Of a stretch of 64,000 bases of DNA, positions 25,443 to 33,338 are shown piece after piece. Each line of letters opens with the position of its first letter. Position 1 is the first letter of the stretch. The position numbers and the translations under genes were made by a program. Source of the stretch: Streptomyces sp. BK340 (GTDB taxonomy: Bacteria; Actinomycetota; Actinomycetes; Streptomycetales; Streptomycetaceae); assembly GCF_007827595.1 (NCBI RefSeq), contig NZ_VISR01000030.1:62001-126000 (forward strand), given 5' to 3'. A model generated the notes under the pieces. That model ran no database searches. It was not told the origin of the DNA and was given only the letters and a program-made list of their open reading frames with translations.

Positions 25443-26963
25443 TTATGACGTGGGCGGGCCGGCGCCGGCGGGTCCCGGTCCGCCCTGGGGTCCCGGTCCG
25501 CCGTGCGGCCCGGGACCCTGCTGACCGCCCATGGCGATCGTGCCGTTGTTGCCGAAGATGCTGGGACCGCTGACGTTACCGATGTTGTAGGTCTGTGTGC
25601 TGATGACCTGTAATGCCTTGTCGTACGAGCTGGTGTCGACATGGTGGTCCCGGAGGAAGCGCTCCGTGGCGACGAGGACGCCCTGCTGGAGCCGGAACAG
25701 GAAGTCCTGCGCGTCGGTCCGCTCGGTGTAGCCGGCCTCGTCCCAGGCGCCCAGGTCCTCGCGCAGGCTGCCCCTGGCTCCGTAGTCGTGGCGGACGTAC
25801 TGCCTGGTGATCGCCTTGCGCTGCCTGGTCAGCCATCGGTCCTGGTCACGCCGCCAGCGGCGGTGCGCGGTCAACCGGCCCAGGGCTGCGCGCAGTTGCG
25901 GGCCGGTGTGGGAGGTGGCGTACCTGACGAGATCCCACCAGCGCTCGCGAGGAGCCACCGGAAGGCGGTCCACGCGGTGGAAGCGGCCGTCCAGCGGGGG
26001 TATCGCGTAGGCGGCGACCTCCCAGGTCAGGCTGGGCGGCTGCAGGATCGCCCGCAGGTACATGGAGACGATCATCCGGCCGCCCTCGCCGATGCGTTCC
26101 AGGCAGAGGTGGGTGCGCATGCCCGCGCCGGGGCTCTGCAGCCCCGCCTGCACCAGCTGCTTGGGTATCCGGGCGCGGGGTCTGCGGGTGCTGTCGGGGA
26201 CCAGTTCGGGCAGGTAGCAGGCGTTGCTCCCGATGACGTAGAGCCGGTTCTGCGCCCGCAGGTCCGGCAGCCCGGAGATGGTCTCCAGGTGACGGGCCAC
26301 GTAGGTGTGCAGGTCGACGGCGTCGAAGGGCAGCAGCGGGAGCTTGCCGCCGGCGGGGTCGTCGGCGGGTGTGCTGACGTCGATGGGCTGCCAGACCAGC
26401 TCCTTGATCTTCTCGCCGCTGCCGACGAACGGCTTGGTCTGGGCGGACGCGTCCGTGTACGGCAGGACGTTGGCGCGTTTCAGCTCGTTCAGCCAGTCCT
26501 CCGCCGCGGCCTCCACGGGCGGCGCCGTCCGTTCGGGCTTCTCGGCGGAGTGGAACACCTCGCGTGCCGTGTCACGTCCCACGGACTCCTTGTGGTGGAC
26601 CAGGGTCCAGGCGATCACGTACGCACCGAGAGGGCCGAAAATCGCCACCCATCCGAGCGATCCGTGCCCGTTGACCAGAGCCCACACTCCCGCCAGAACG
26701 GCGACCGGCACGAGGACCGCGAGACACGCGAGGCGGCGGTCGAGGGCGGCTCGGCGGCGGGTGGCCACGCGTGCGTGCCGGGCGAGGGCGACGAAGTTGA
26801 TGCCGAGGCTCAGCCCCAGGGCGTCCAGCCGGTCCCCGGTGAGCGCCCGGTCCACGTACAGGGCGAAGTCGTCGTCGAGGTGCACCGAGGCGCACAGGCG
26901 CCGGGTCACCGAGTCCTTCCGGTACTGCGGCAGCGTGGGTAATGGTCTTCCCGACACCCTCAT
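25443..26963 (-). CDS. two-helix membrane protein with C-terminal TYNxGNxxGP motif
   Basis: 506 residues from an ATG at 26963. An N-terminal soluble segment of about 75 residues precedes two membrane helices (about 79-98 and 102-123). A large cytoplasmic region with conserved-looking patches (LPLLPFDAVDLHTYVARHL, RLYVIGSNACYLPEL, GRMIVSMYLRAIL) runs to about 445. Residues 458-476 carry the motif TYNxGNxxGPxxxGxxGxI, followed by a Gly-Pro-Gln tail. I do not recognise the family. The motif shared with the next gene, and the position opposite the GTPase/TerY-P operon, suggest a membrane effector or sensor of the same system. Confidence 0.75.
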   Translation of the reverse strand: MRVSGRPLPTLPQYRKDSVTRRLCASVHLDDDFALYVDRALTGDRLDALGLSLGINFVALARHARVATRRRAALDRRLACLAVLVPVAVLAGVWALVNGHGSLGWVAIFGPLGAYVIAWTLVHHKESVGRDTAREVFHSAEKPERTAPPVEAAAEDWLNELKRANVLPYTDASAQTKPFVGSGEKIKELVWQPIDVSTPADDPAGGKLPLLPFDAVDLHTYVARHLETISGLPDLRAQNRLYVIGSNACYLPELVPDSTRRPRARIPKQLVQAGLQSPGAGMRTHLCLERIGEGGRMIVSMYLRAILQPPSLTWEVAAYAIPPLDGRFHRVDRLPVAPRERWWDLVRYATSHTGPQLRAALGRLTAHRRWRRDQDRWLTRQRKAITRQYVRHDYGARGSLREDLGAWDEAGYTERTDAQDFLFRLQQGVLVATERFLRDHHVDTSSYDKALQVISTQTYNIGNVSGPSIFGNNGTIAMGGQQGPGPHGGPGPQGGPGPAGAGPPTS

Positions 26964-27045
26964 CCGCCCCCCCTCGGCCGTTCCGCGCGCTTCACCCTAG
27001 GGACAACCCGTGGGGTTTGTCGCGGGGTTCCGGGGAGCCGGGCCG

Positions 27046-27082
27046 CCGCGGTCCGGCGCTCCCCTGTGACGTCGGACCGCGG
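27046..27082 (-). terminator. inverted repeat downstream of the DsbA-like gene
   Basis: A 10-bp stem, CCGCGGTCCG (27046-27055) and CGGACCGCGG (27073-27082), with a 17-nt loop. It lies in the 241-bp gap between the DsbA-like gene and the membrane protein gene, both on the minus strand. Apart from this hairpin I see only the likely promoter region of the membrane protein gene in the gap. Confidence 0.35.
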
Positions 27083-27204
27083 TCGGCTCTTGGTTCTGCG
27101 TCGTCTGGGCCGGATGTGTCACCGGCAAGGAGAATCCAGCGCACCGGAGGGGTGTTTATCAGCCAACCCTCGCTCTCCGCCGAGCAGTTGCCGCGCCGGT
27201 CCGG

Positions 27205-27846
27205 TCAGTCGAAGCGGAGGCCTCCCGTGCGGGTGCGCTTGAGTTCGAAGAAGTCGGGGTGACGGGCCAGCACCCGGAAGCTGTCGAAGAGTTCGGCCGC
27301 TTCGGCGCCGCGCGGAACGGCGCGCAGGACGGGGCCGAACCACACCGTGCCGTCGACGTGGATCGTGGGCGTGCCCACGTAGGCACCCGAGTCCGCTTCG
27401 GCGCCCGCCTCATGGCTGCGGCGCACGGCGTCGTCGTTGGACGGGTCGTGCGCGGCGGCCGACAGGTCCGTGGGGAGGCCGAGTTCGGCCAGCGACTCGG
27501 TGATCACGGCGTCGAAGTCCTTGTTCCCCCGCTCGTGGATCCGGGTGCCGAACGCGGTGTACAGGTCGCGCAGCACCTTCTCGCCGTGCCGCTCGGCGGC
27601 GGCCACCGCGACCCGGACGGGCCCGATCGAACGGTCGACCAAGTCCCGGTACCAGTCCGGGAGTTCGTTGCCGATGTTGTGCAGATACAGGCTCATGGCG
27701 TGGAAACGGAGGTCGAGCGGCCGGGTGCGCTCGACCTCCAGCAGCCAGCGCGAGGTGATCCAGGCGAAGGGGCAGGCGGGGTCGAAGTAGAAGTCGACAC
27801 GGGTCGGGTCGGGGTTCGTCGTACGGCTGTTCTCGCTGCGCGTCAT
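27205..27846 (-). CDS. DsbA-family oxidoreductase (mycothiol-dependent nitroreductase-like)
   Basis: 213 residues from an ATG at 27846. Thioredoxin-fold DsbA family: VDFYFDPACPFAWITSRWLLEVE has the active site C-P-F-A rather than CxxC, so a single active-site Cys. YVGTPTIHVDGTVWFGPVL contains the cis-Pro loop (GTPTI). This form resembles the mycobacterial Rv2466c mycothiol-dependent reductase. The gene lies 55 bp after the sigma factor gene on the same strand and may share its transcript. Confidence 0.85.
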   Translation of the reverse strand: MTRSENSRTTNPDPTRVDFYFDPACPFAWITSRWLLEVERTRPLDLRFHAMSLYLHNIGNELPDWYRDLVDRSIGPVRVAVAAAERHGEKVLRDLYTAFGTRIHERGNKDFDAVITESLAELGLPTDLSAAAHDPSNDDAVRRSHEAGAEADSGAYVGTPTIHVDGTVWFGPVLRAVPRGAEAAELFDSFRVLARHPDFFELKRTRTGGLRFD

Positions 27847-27901
27847 GGGGTCGACGCTAGTCGGCCAATGGCGCAGAATCCCGACCCAATCCGATCCGCT
27901 T

Positions 27902-28813
27902 TCAGTGGTCCATTTTCCACTCCCCCGGTGCGGTGATCTCGATCTCCCGCAGCCGGTCCGGCTCGGCCACGACCTCGACCCGGGTGATCCGGCCGTCGTC
28001 ACCGAAGGTGAAGGCCAGGACCACCCGCGGCCGGCCGTACGGCGCCATGACGAGGCCGAACCGGCCGTCCAGCAGGGCGAGACCGGTGAACCGGGCGCGG
28101 GCCACGGCGGCCATGGCGCCCCGGGCGACCGGCTCGGCGCCGTGGACCGTGATCGGTTCGGGCGTGGGGACGACCCGGGCGTCGGCGTGCAGCACCACGT
28201 CCGGGGCGAGCAGGGCGACCAGGGCCGCGAAGTCGCCGCCCCGGGTCGCGGCCAGGAAGGCCTCGACGGCCTCCCGGCGGCGGCTCGCGTCCGCGGTGGG
28301 CGCAGGGGTCCGGCCCCGGACCCGGCGGCGGGCCCGGCTGGCCAGCTGCCGGGTGGCGGCCGGGGTCTTCTCCAGCAGCGGGGCGATGTCGTCGAAGGGC
28401 ACGGCGAACAGGTCGTGCAGGACGAAGGCGACCCGCTCGGCGGGGGCCAGGGCGTCCAGGACGACGAGCAGGGCGACACCGACCTCGTCGGCCAGCAGCG
28501 CCTCGCGGGCCGGGTCGCCCGCAGCACCGCCCTGGGCCGCGTCCGGATCCCGGTGGTCGAGGGGGTCCTCCCGGCGGTTGCGGCGCGTGCGCAGCTGGTT
28601 CAGGCACACCCGGGTCACCACGGTGGTCAGCCAGCCGGTGAGGTTCTCGACCTCGCCGAGGTCGGCCTGCTGCACGCGCAGCCAGGCGTCCTGCAGAGCG
28701 TCGTCCGCCTCGGCGGCCGAGCCGAGCAGCCGGTACGCCACGGCCGCGAGATGCGGCCGGTCCGCCTCGAACCGTGCCGCAAGCCGTGCGCTGTCCCCCG
28801 TGACGCCGTCCAC
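27902..28813 (-). CDS. ECF RNA polymerase sigma factor, SigJ/ECF41 type
   Basis: 303 residues from the GTG at 28813 (start inferred from family length; an ATG at 28912 would add 33 residues). Sigma region 2: YRLLGSAAEADDALQDAWLRVQ; region 4: PAERVAFVLHDLFAVPFDDIAPLLEKTPAATRQLASRARRRV. A C-terminal SnoaL-like domain follows (FLAATRGGDFAALVALLAPDVVLHADA), which marks the ECF41 group, where this domain replaces an anti-sigma factor in controlling activity. The usual carboxymuconolactone-decarboxylase partner is not adjacent. Confidence 0.88.
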   Translation of the reverse strand: MDGVTGDSARLAARFEADRPHLAAVAYRLLGSAAEADDALQDAWLRVQQADLGEVENLTGWLTTVVTRVCLNQLRTRRNRREDPLDHRDPDAAQGGAAGDPAREALLADEVGVALLVVLDALAPAERVAFVLHDLFAVPFDDIAPLLEKTPAATRQLASRARRRVRGRTPAPTADASRRREAVEAFLAATRGGDFAALVALLAPDVVLHADARVVPTPEPITVHGAEPVARGAMAAVARARFTGLALLDGRFGLVMAPYGRPRVVLAFTFGDDGRITRVEVVAEPDRLREIEITAPGEWKMDH

Positions 28814-28941
28814 CGTGGCCCCGCCCTTCCTTCGCGCCCGCGCGTCGCGAGCCCCAGGCACACGAAACGCCAACCCGGCCGGAAGATCAACCGCCTTCGC
28901 GGTCAGTGGCACACCGGCCGATCAGCTCACCGGCCGGCAGC

Positions 28942-29961
28942 TCACAAGCCGTCCGCCCGCTGCGCCTCTTCGGCCAGACGTGCCAGCTCCGCGACCGGCA
29001 GGGAGCCCGCCGGCCGGTGTTCCCGGGCGAACCGGTTGGCGAGGCGCTGCAGCAGTTCGTTCAGCGGGGTCGGTACGCCGTGCAGGCGGCCGAGAAGGAC
29101 GATCTCGCCGTTGAGGTGGTCCGCCTCGATGGTGCCGGTGCCGCGGACGAGGGACTGCCAGGAGGAGCCGCCGCCGCGCGGGGCGCCGTCGAGCGGGACC
29201 AGGGTGACCTTGTCCCCGCGCGCCTCCTTCTGTTCCTCGGCGCTGGCGTACCCGATCCCGGCGGCGTCGAGCACGGCCTCCCCCTCGGCCCGCACGCTCG
29301 CGTACAGGGTCCTGGCCTGCTCGCTGTCGACGGGACCGCTGACGGCCTCCAGGGCGTTGCCGAGGTTGCCGAGCAGCTTGGCGTACTGCCAGCGGGCCAC
29401 GTCCGGCACGACCGGCGCCTCGAGGCGGGCGGCCGCCAGGTCGGCGGCGATGCGCCGGGCGGTGTCGTCGGTGCCGTGCGGATACCGGCCCAGGTGCAGG
29501 ATGCCGGTGAGCGGGGTGCCGGCGGCCGAGACGACTCCGGGTTCCACGAAGGTCGAGGGCAGCCAGACGCAGACGCCGTACACGTGCCGGAAGCGGCGCA
29601 GCGCCAGGCGCGGGCTCTCCACACCGTTCTGCAGGCAGACCAGCGGCAGCTTCTCCGCCGCCGTCCCGCCGCCCGCGACCGGGGCCTCGCCCCAGGTCTC
29701 CAGGGCGGCCACGGTGTCCTGTGTCTTCACGGCCAGGACGAGGACGTCGTCGGTGCGCAGTTCACCGAGCTGGTCCGGTCCGTCGACGGCGGGCAGCCGG
29801 TATGTCGACTCGCCCTCCGGTACCCGCAGCCTCAGCCCCCGCCCGGCGAGTGCCGCCAGGTGCCGGCCGCGCGCGACGAGCACGACCTCACGTCCGGCCT
29901 GGGCCAGCCGCCCGCCGACGGTGCCGCCGACCGCCCCTGCCCCGATGATGACGTAGCGCAT
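28942..29961 (-). CDS. 2-dehydropantoate 2-reductase family protein
   Basis: 339 residues. The N-terminal Rossmann fold starts at once: YVIIGAGAVGGTVGGRLAQAG, binding NADPH. QNGVESPRL and the C-terminal helical domain (QYAKLLGNLGNALEAVSG) match the PanE/ApbA family. It would reduce ketopantoate to pantoate, although Streptomyces carry several paralogues and the true panE may be elsewhere. It starts with an ATG at 29961 and stands 48 bp before the DUF1697 gene end, all on the minus strand. Confidence 0.85.
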   Translation of the reverse strand: MRYVIIGAGAVGGTVGGRLAQAGREVVLVARGRHLAALAGRGLRLRVPEGESTYRLPAVDGPDQLGELRTDDVLVLAVKTQDTVAALETWGEAPVAGGGTAAEKLPLVCLQNGVESPRLALRRFRHVYGVCVWLPSTFVEPGVVSAAGTPLTGILHLGRYPHGTDDTARRIAADLAAARLEAPVVPDVARWQYAKLLGNLGNALEAVSGPVDSEQARTLYASVRAEGEAVLDAAGIGYASAEEQKEARGDKVTLVPLDGAPRGGGSSWQSLVRGTGTIEADHLNGEIVLLGRLHGVPTPLNELLQRLANRFAREHRPAGSLPVAELARLAEEAQRADGL

Positions 29962-30009
29962 GGGGCAGAGCCTCGCACACCGGCCGACGCCCCCGGTCCG
30001 GGGCTCCCG

Positions 30010-30561
30010 TCACGCTTGCGGAGCGGTCAGCTCGACCAGCTTGAGCACGGTGTTCCAGTTGCGGCTGGTGGCGATCACGCCCTTGGTGATCCGCGGTCGG
30101 GACAGGGCCTCGCCGAGCTTGGAGCGGCCGAGGCCGTCCGGGGCGTACAGGTACAGGCACCGGTCGCCGAGGCGGAACTCCTCGGGGATATGGGCGGCGG
30201 GGTCGATCTCCGCGAAGCGCTCCGCGGTGACCGGTGCGGAGAAGTACGTGACGTGCAGCTGCCTGGCCTCCAGTTCGGCGGCCGGGAACGGGCAGGCCTC
30301 GGCCACCGCCCGCAGATAGGTGTGGTCGCGCACGATCACGTCGACCGGGAAGCCGAACCGCTCCTCGATCGCGCGGGCCAACTCGGCCGCCAGGGACTCC
30401 TCATCACCCCGGCCGGTGGTGAAGACGGCCTGCCCGCTCTGCAGATGGGTCCGTACGCCGTCGTGGCCGAGGCCGGTCAGGAGGGTGCGCAGATCGGCCA
30501 TCGAGAGCTTCTTGCTGCCGCCGACGTTGATTCCGCGCAGCAGCGCCGCATAGGTCGTCAT
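30010..30561 (-). CDS. DUF1697 domain protein
   Basis: 183 residues. The start YAALLRGINVGGSKKLSMADLR and the end RITKGVIATSRNWNTVLKL are the signatures of DUF1697, a small soluble family of unknown function. Nothing points to an enzyme reaction. It lies upstream of the ketopantoate-reductase-like gene on the same strand, with a 388-bp divergent gap to the MMPL transporter. Confidence 0.88.
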   Translation of the reverse strand: MTTYAALLRGINVGGSKKLSMADLRTLLTGLGHDGVRTHLQSGQAVFTTGRGDEESLAAELARAIEERFGFPVDVIVRDHTYLRAVAEACPFPAAELEARQLHVTYFSAPVTAERFAEIDPAAHIPEEFRLGDRCLYLYAPDGLGRSKLGEALSRPRITKGVIATSRNWNTVLKLVELTAPQA

Positions 30562-30576
30562 CCGGCCAGCCTAGAG

Positions 30577-30613
30577 CGGCCGCCGTGCCCCGTGGGGGTG
30601 GGCACGGCGGCCG
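30577..30613. promoter_or_regulatory. perfect 14-bp inverted repeat in the divergent gap
   Basis: CGGCCGCCGTGCCC (30577-30590) and GGGCACGGCGGCCG (30600-30613) with a 9-nt loop. It lies 16 bp upstream of the DUF1697 start and points away from both flanking genes, so it is not at a gene end. It could be an operator or an RNA hairpin in the 5' leader of either transcript. Confidence 0.5.
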
Positions 30614-30949
30614 TACCCGTGCGTACGCCGGGCTGCGCGAAACTCTGTCCGATCCGGAGGGTGCGGATCAACTCCTGAACACAGCTGTGACTTGTTCAAC
30701 AACCTTTCGTAATCACAAAGTGGATCTCTGTCGGCGGATCGGACATCCCTGAGCCCCGCCCCCGAGAACCGGCCGCGACAACCCCGATAGATGTAAGGGG
30801 CCGTTGTCCTCCCCAGCGGTGACCCGGGCTCCCGGCACTTCACCGGGCAGCACGACGAGACGTCCTTGTCCGGCCCATACCGTCGAAGTCGAGCAAGTGA
30901 AGACGTGGCGGCAGGGGGCCGTCACCGCACACGAGGGGGACATCCCGTC
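30614..30949. other. rest of the divergent DUF1697/MMPL gap
   Basis: No gene is seen. A patch around 30690-30720 is notably AT-rich for this genome (TTGTTCAACAACCTTTCGTAA) and includes the odd palindrome TTGTT-C-AACAA. TGTCCGATCCG (30646-30656) and CGGATCGGACA (30735-30745) form an 11-bp inverted repeat that frames this patch. These look like promoter and operator elements for the MMPL gene, whose GAGGGGGA ribosome-binding site lies at 30933-30940. Confidence 0.4.
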
Positions 30950-33202
30950 ATGGGGAACACGGACGTGCGCGTGCGGGGCCTGGCCGCCCGCGCCGGCGGC
31001 TGGAGCGCCCGGCACCGCTGGGCCGCCGTCGGCATATGGGTGTTGTTCGTCGTCCTGGCCATGGGACTCGGCTCGGCGGCAGGCCGGGTCGACGTGGACG
31101 AGAGCGACCAGCTCAAGGGCGAGACGCACACCGCCGCACGCATCATCGACGACGCGGGCATCAAGCAGCCGGCCGGGGAGACCGTGCTGATCCAGTCCGG
31201 GGACGGCGCCGTGAAGGCCACGAGCGGCGAGTTCCGGGCCGCCGTCACCGATGTCGTCAAGGCCGTCGGCGCCACCGGCAAGGTCATCGACGTGACGTCG
31301 CCGTACGACACCCGCACCATCTCCCGGGACGGCCGCAGTGCGCTGGTGCAGTTCGACATGCGCGGCGACGCGGACACCGCCGCCGACCGGGTCGAGCCGG
31401 TGCTGAAGGCCGTTGCCGGGGTCCAGAAGGAACACGGCTCGCTGCGGATCGAGGAGATCGGCGGCGCCAGTATGAAGAAGCAGTACGACGACGCGTTCGG
31501 CAACGACTTCCAGCAGGCCGAGTACTCGGCCGTGCCGGTGGCCCTCGGCATCCTGCTGATCGCCTTCGGCGCGCTGGTGGCCGCGCTGCTGCCGGTGGGG
31601 CTGGCGATCACCGCGATCATGGCGACGATGGGTCTGATGGGCCTGGTCAGCCATGTGCAGCCGATGAGCGACACCGCCAACTCCGTGATGCTGCTGGTCG
31701 GTATGGCCGTCGGTGTCGACTACTGCCTGTTCTACCTGCGCCGCGAGCGCGAGGAGCGGGACGCCGGGCGTGACCCGGGCACCGCGCTCAGGATCGCCGC
31801 CGCCACCAGTGGCCGCGCGGTCATCGTCTCCGGTGTCACGGTGTGCGTGGCCATGGCAGGCATGCTGTTCACCGGTCTCGCCACGTTCGAGGCGATGGGT
31901 CTGGCCTCGCTGATGGTGGTGGCCGTGGCCATGGTCGGCTCGGTGACGGTGCTCCCCGCGCTGCTGTCGCTGCTGGGCGAGCGGGTCGAGAAGGGCCGTA
32001 TACCGTTCCTGGGCCGGCGCCGGCGCCGGCAGGGCGCGCCCGCGGAGAGCCGGTTCTGGACGGCCGTCCTGCGGGGCGTGCTCGCCAGGCCCCTGGTCTC
32101 CGTCGTCGTCGCGGCCGGCGCGCTGCTCGCGGTGGCCGCGCCCGCGCTGGGCATGAAGACCCAGCAGCTCACGCTGGACCAGGAGTTCGGCGACACGCTG
32201 CCGATCGTGCAGACCTACAACCGCATCAACGACGCGTTCCCGGGCGGCTCCGAGCCCGCCCAGGTGGTCGTCAGGGCCAAGGACATCAACGCGCCCGAGG
32301 TGCGGCGGGCGCTGGCCGACTTCAAGCAGCAGGCGATCTCCTCGGGCGCCTCGCGCGGTCCGGTCGACGTCAACGTGCACGAGGCGCAGAACGTCGCCCT
32401 GGTCTCCGTGCCGCTGGTCGGCGGCTCCGACATGGACCAGGCGGTCAAGAGCCTCGACAGGCTGCGCGACGAGGTACGGCCCGCCACCCTCGGCAAGGTC
32501 GCCGGCGTCGAGGCGCCGGTCACCGGTCAGGTCGCGGGCAACAAGGACTTCAACGACCAGTTGCTCGGCTCGGTCGTCCCGGTCTTCGCGTTCGTGGTCG
32601 TCTTCGCCTTCCTGCTGATGCTGCTGTCGTTCCGCTCGCTGACCGTCGCGATCACGTCGATCGTGCTCAACCTGCTGTCGGTGGGCGCCGCCTACGGCAT
32701 CCTCGTCGCCGTCTTCCAGCACGGCTGGGGTGCCTCGCTGGTGGGCGCGGAGGGCGTGGGCGCGGTCGTCACCTGGCTGCCGCTGTTCCTCTTCGTGATC
32801 CTGTTCGGCCTGTCCATGGACTACCACGTGTTCGTGGTCTCCCGGATCCGCGAGGCACGGATGCGCGGCCGTACGACGAAGGAGGCCATCCAGCACGGCG
32901 TGGTCACCACGGCCGGTGTCGTCACCAGCGCCGCGGTCATCATGGTCGCCGTGTTCGCCATCTTCGGCACGCTGTCCATGCAGTCCATGAAGCAGATGGG
33001 CGTGGGCCTGGCCGCCGCCGTCCTCATCGACGCGACGATCATCCGCGGCGTGCTGCTGCCGGCCGTGATGGCGCTGCTCGGCGAGCGCAACTGGTATCTG
33101 CCCAAGTGGCTGCACCGGCTGCCCGACCTCACCCACGACGAGTCGCCGGAGCCGGGCGCGACGGCCCCGGTGCGCGGTGAGGGCGAGCGACTGAGTGTCT
33201 GA
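30950..33202 (+). CDS. MMPL-family (RND) membrane transporter
   Basis: 750 residues, about 12 membrane segments in two halves, each half starting with one helix and a large outer loop (first helix WAAVGIWVLFVVLAMGLG). The segment NSVMLLVGMAVGVDYCLFYLRREREER holds the Asp-Tyr pair typical of proton-driven MMPL transporters; LFGLSMDYHVFVVSRIREA is its counterpart in the second half. Such proteins export lipids, siderophores or hydrophobic drugs; the substrate cannot be read. It is monocistronic, with an AT-rich promoter region before it and a strong terminator after it. Confidence 0.93.
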   Translation: MGNTDVRVRGLAARAGGWSARHRWAAVGIWVLFVVLAMGLGSAAGRVDVDESDQLKGETHTAARIIDDAGIKQPAGETVLIQSGDGAVKATSGEFRAAVTDVVKAVGATGKVIDVTSPYDTRTISRDGRSALVQFDMRGDADTAADRVEPVLKAVAGVQKEHGSLRIEEIGGASMKKQYDDAFGNDFQQAEYSAVPVALGILLIAFGALVAALLPVGLAITAIMATMGLMGLVSHVQPMSDTANSVMLLVGMAVGVDYCLFYLRREREERDAGRDPGTALRIAAATSGRAVIVSGVTVCVAMAGMLFTGLATFEAMGLASLMVVAVAMVGSVTVLPALLSLLGERVEKGRIPFLGRRRRRQGAPAESRFWTAVLRGVLARPLVSVVVAAGALLAVAAPALGMKTQQLTLDQEFGDTLPIVQTYNRINDAFPGGSEPAQVVVRAKDINAPEVRRALADFKQQAISSGASRGPVDVNVHEAQNVALVSVPLVGGSDMDQAVKSLDRLRDEVRPATLGKVAGVEAPVTGQVAGNKDFNDQLLGSVVPVFAFVVVFAFLLMLLSFRSLTVAITSIVLNLLSVGAAYGILVAVFQHGWGASLVGAEGVGAVVTWLPLFLFVILFGLSMDYHVFVVSRIREARMRGRTTKEAIQHGVVTTAGVVTSAAVIMVAVFAIFGTLSMQSMKQMGVGLAAAVLIDATIIRGVLLPAVMALLGERNWYLPKWLHRLPDLTHDESPEPGATAPVRGEGERLSV

Positions 33203-33217
33203 TCGCGCCCGTTGACA

Positions 33218-33255
33218 CAGGGCCCGTTGGTTTCCGGGGGAACCAACGGGCCCTG
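33218..33255. terminator. bidirectional hairpin terminator
   Basis: A perfect 15-bp stem, CAGGGCCCGTTGGTT (33218-33232) and AACCAACGGGCCCTG (33241-33255), with an 8-nt loop. It lies between the convergent MMPL and glycosyltransferase genes. Among the strongest hairpins seen in the window. Confidence 0.85.
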
Positions 33256-33338
33256 GCACGCCGGCATCTTCCGGCGTCGCAACCCGACCGGGTCAGCTCC
33301 CGGCCGGTCGTCCACGGGGCACGCCCCGGCGACTGCGG

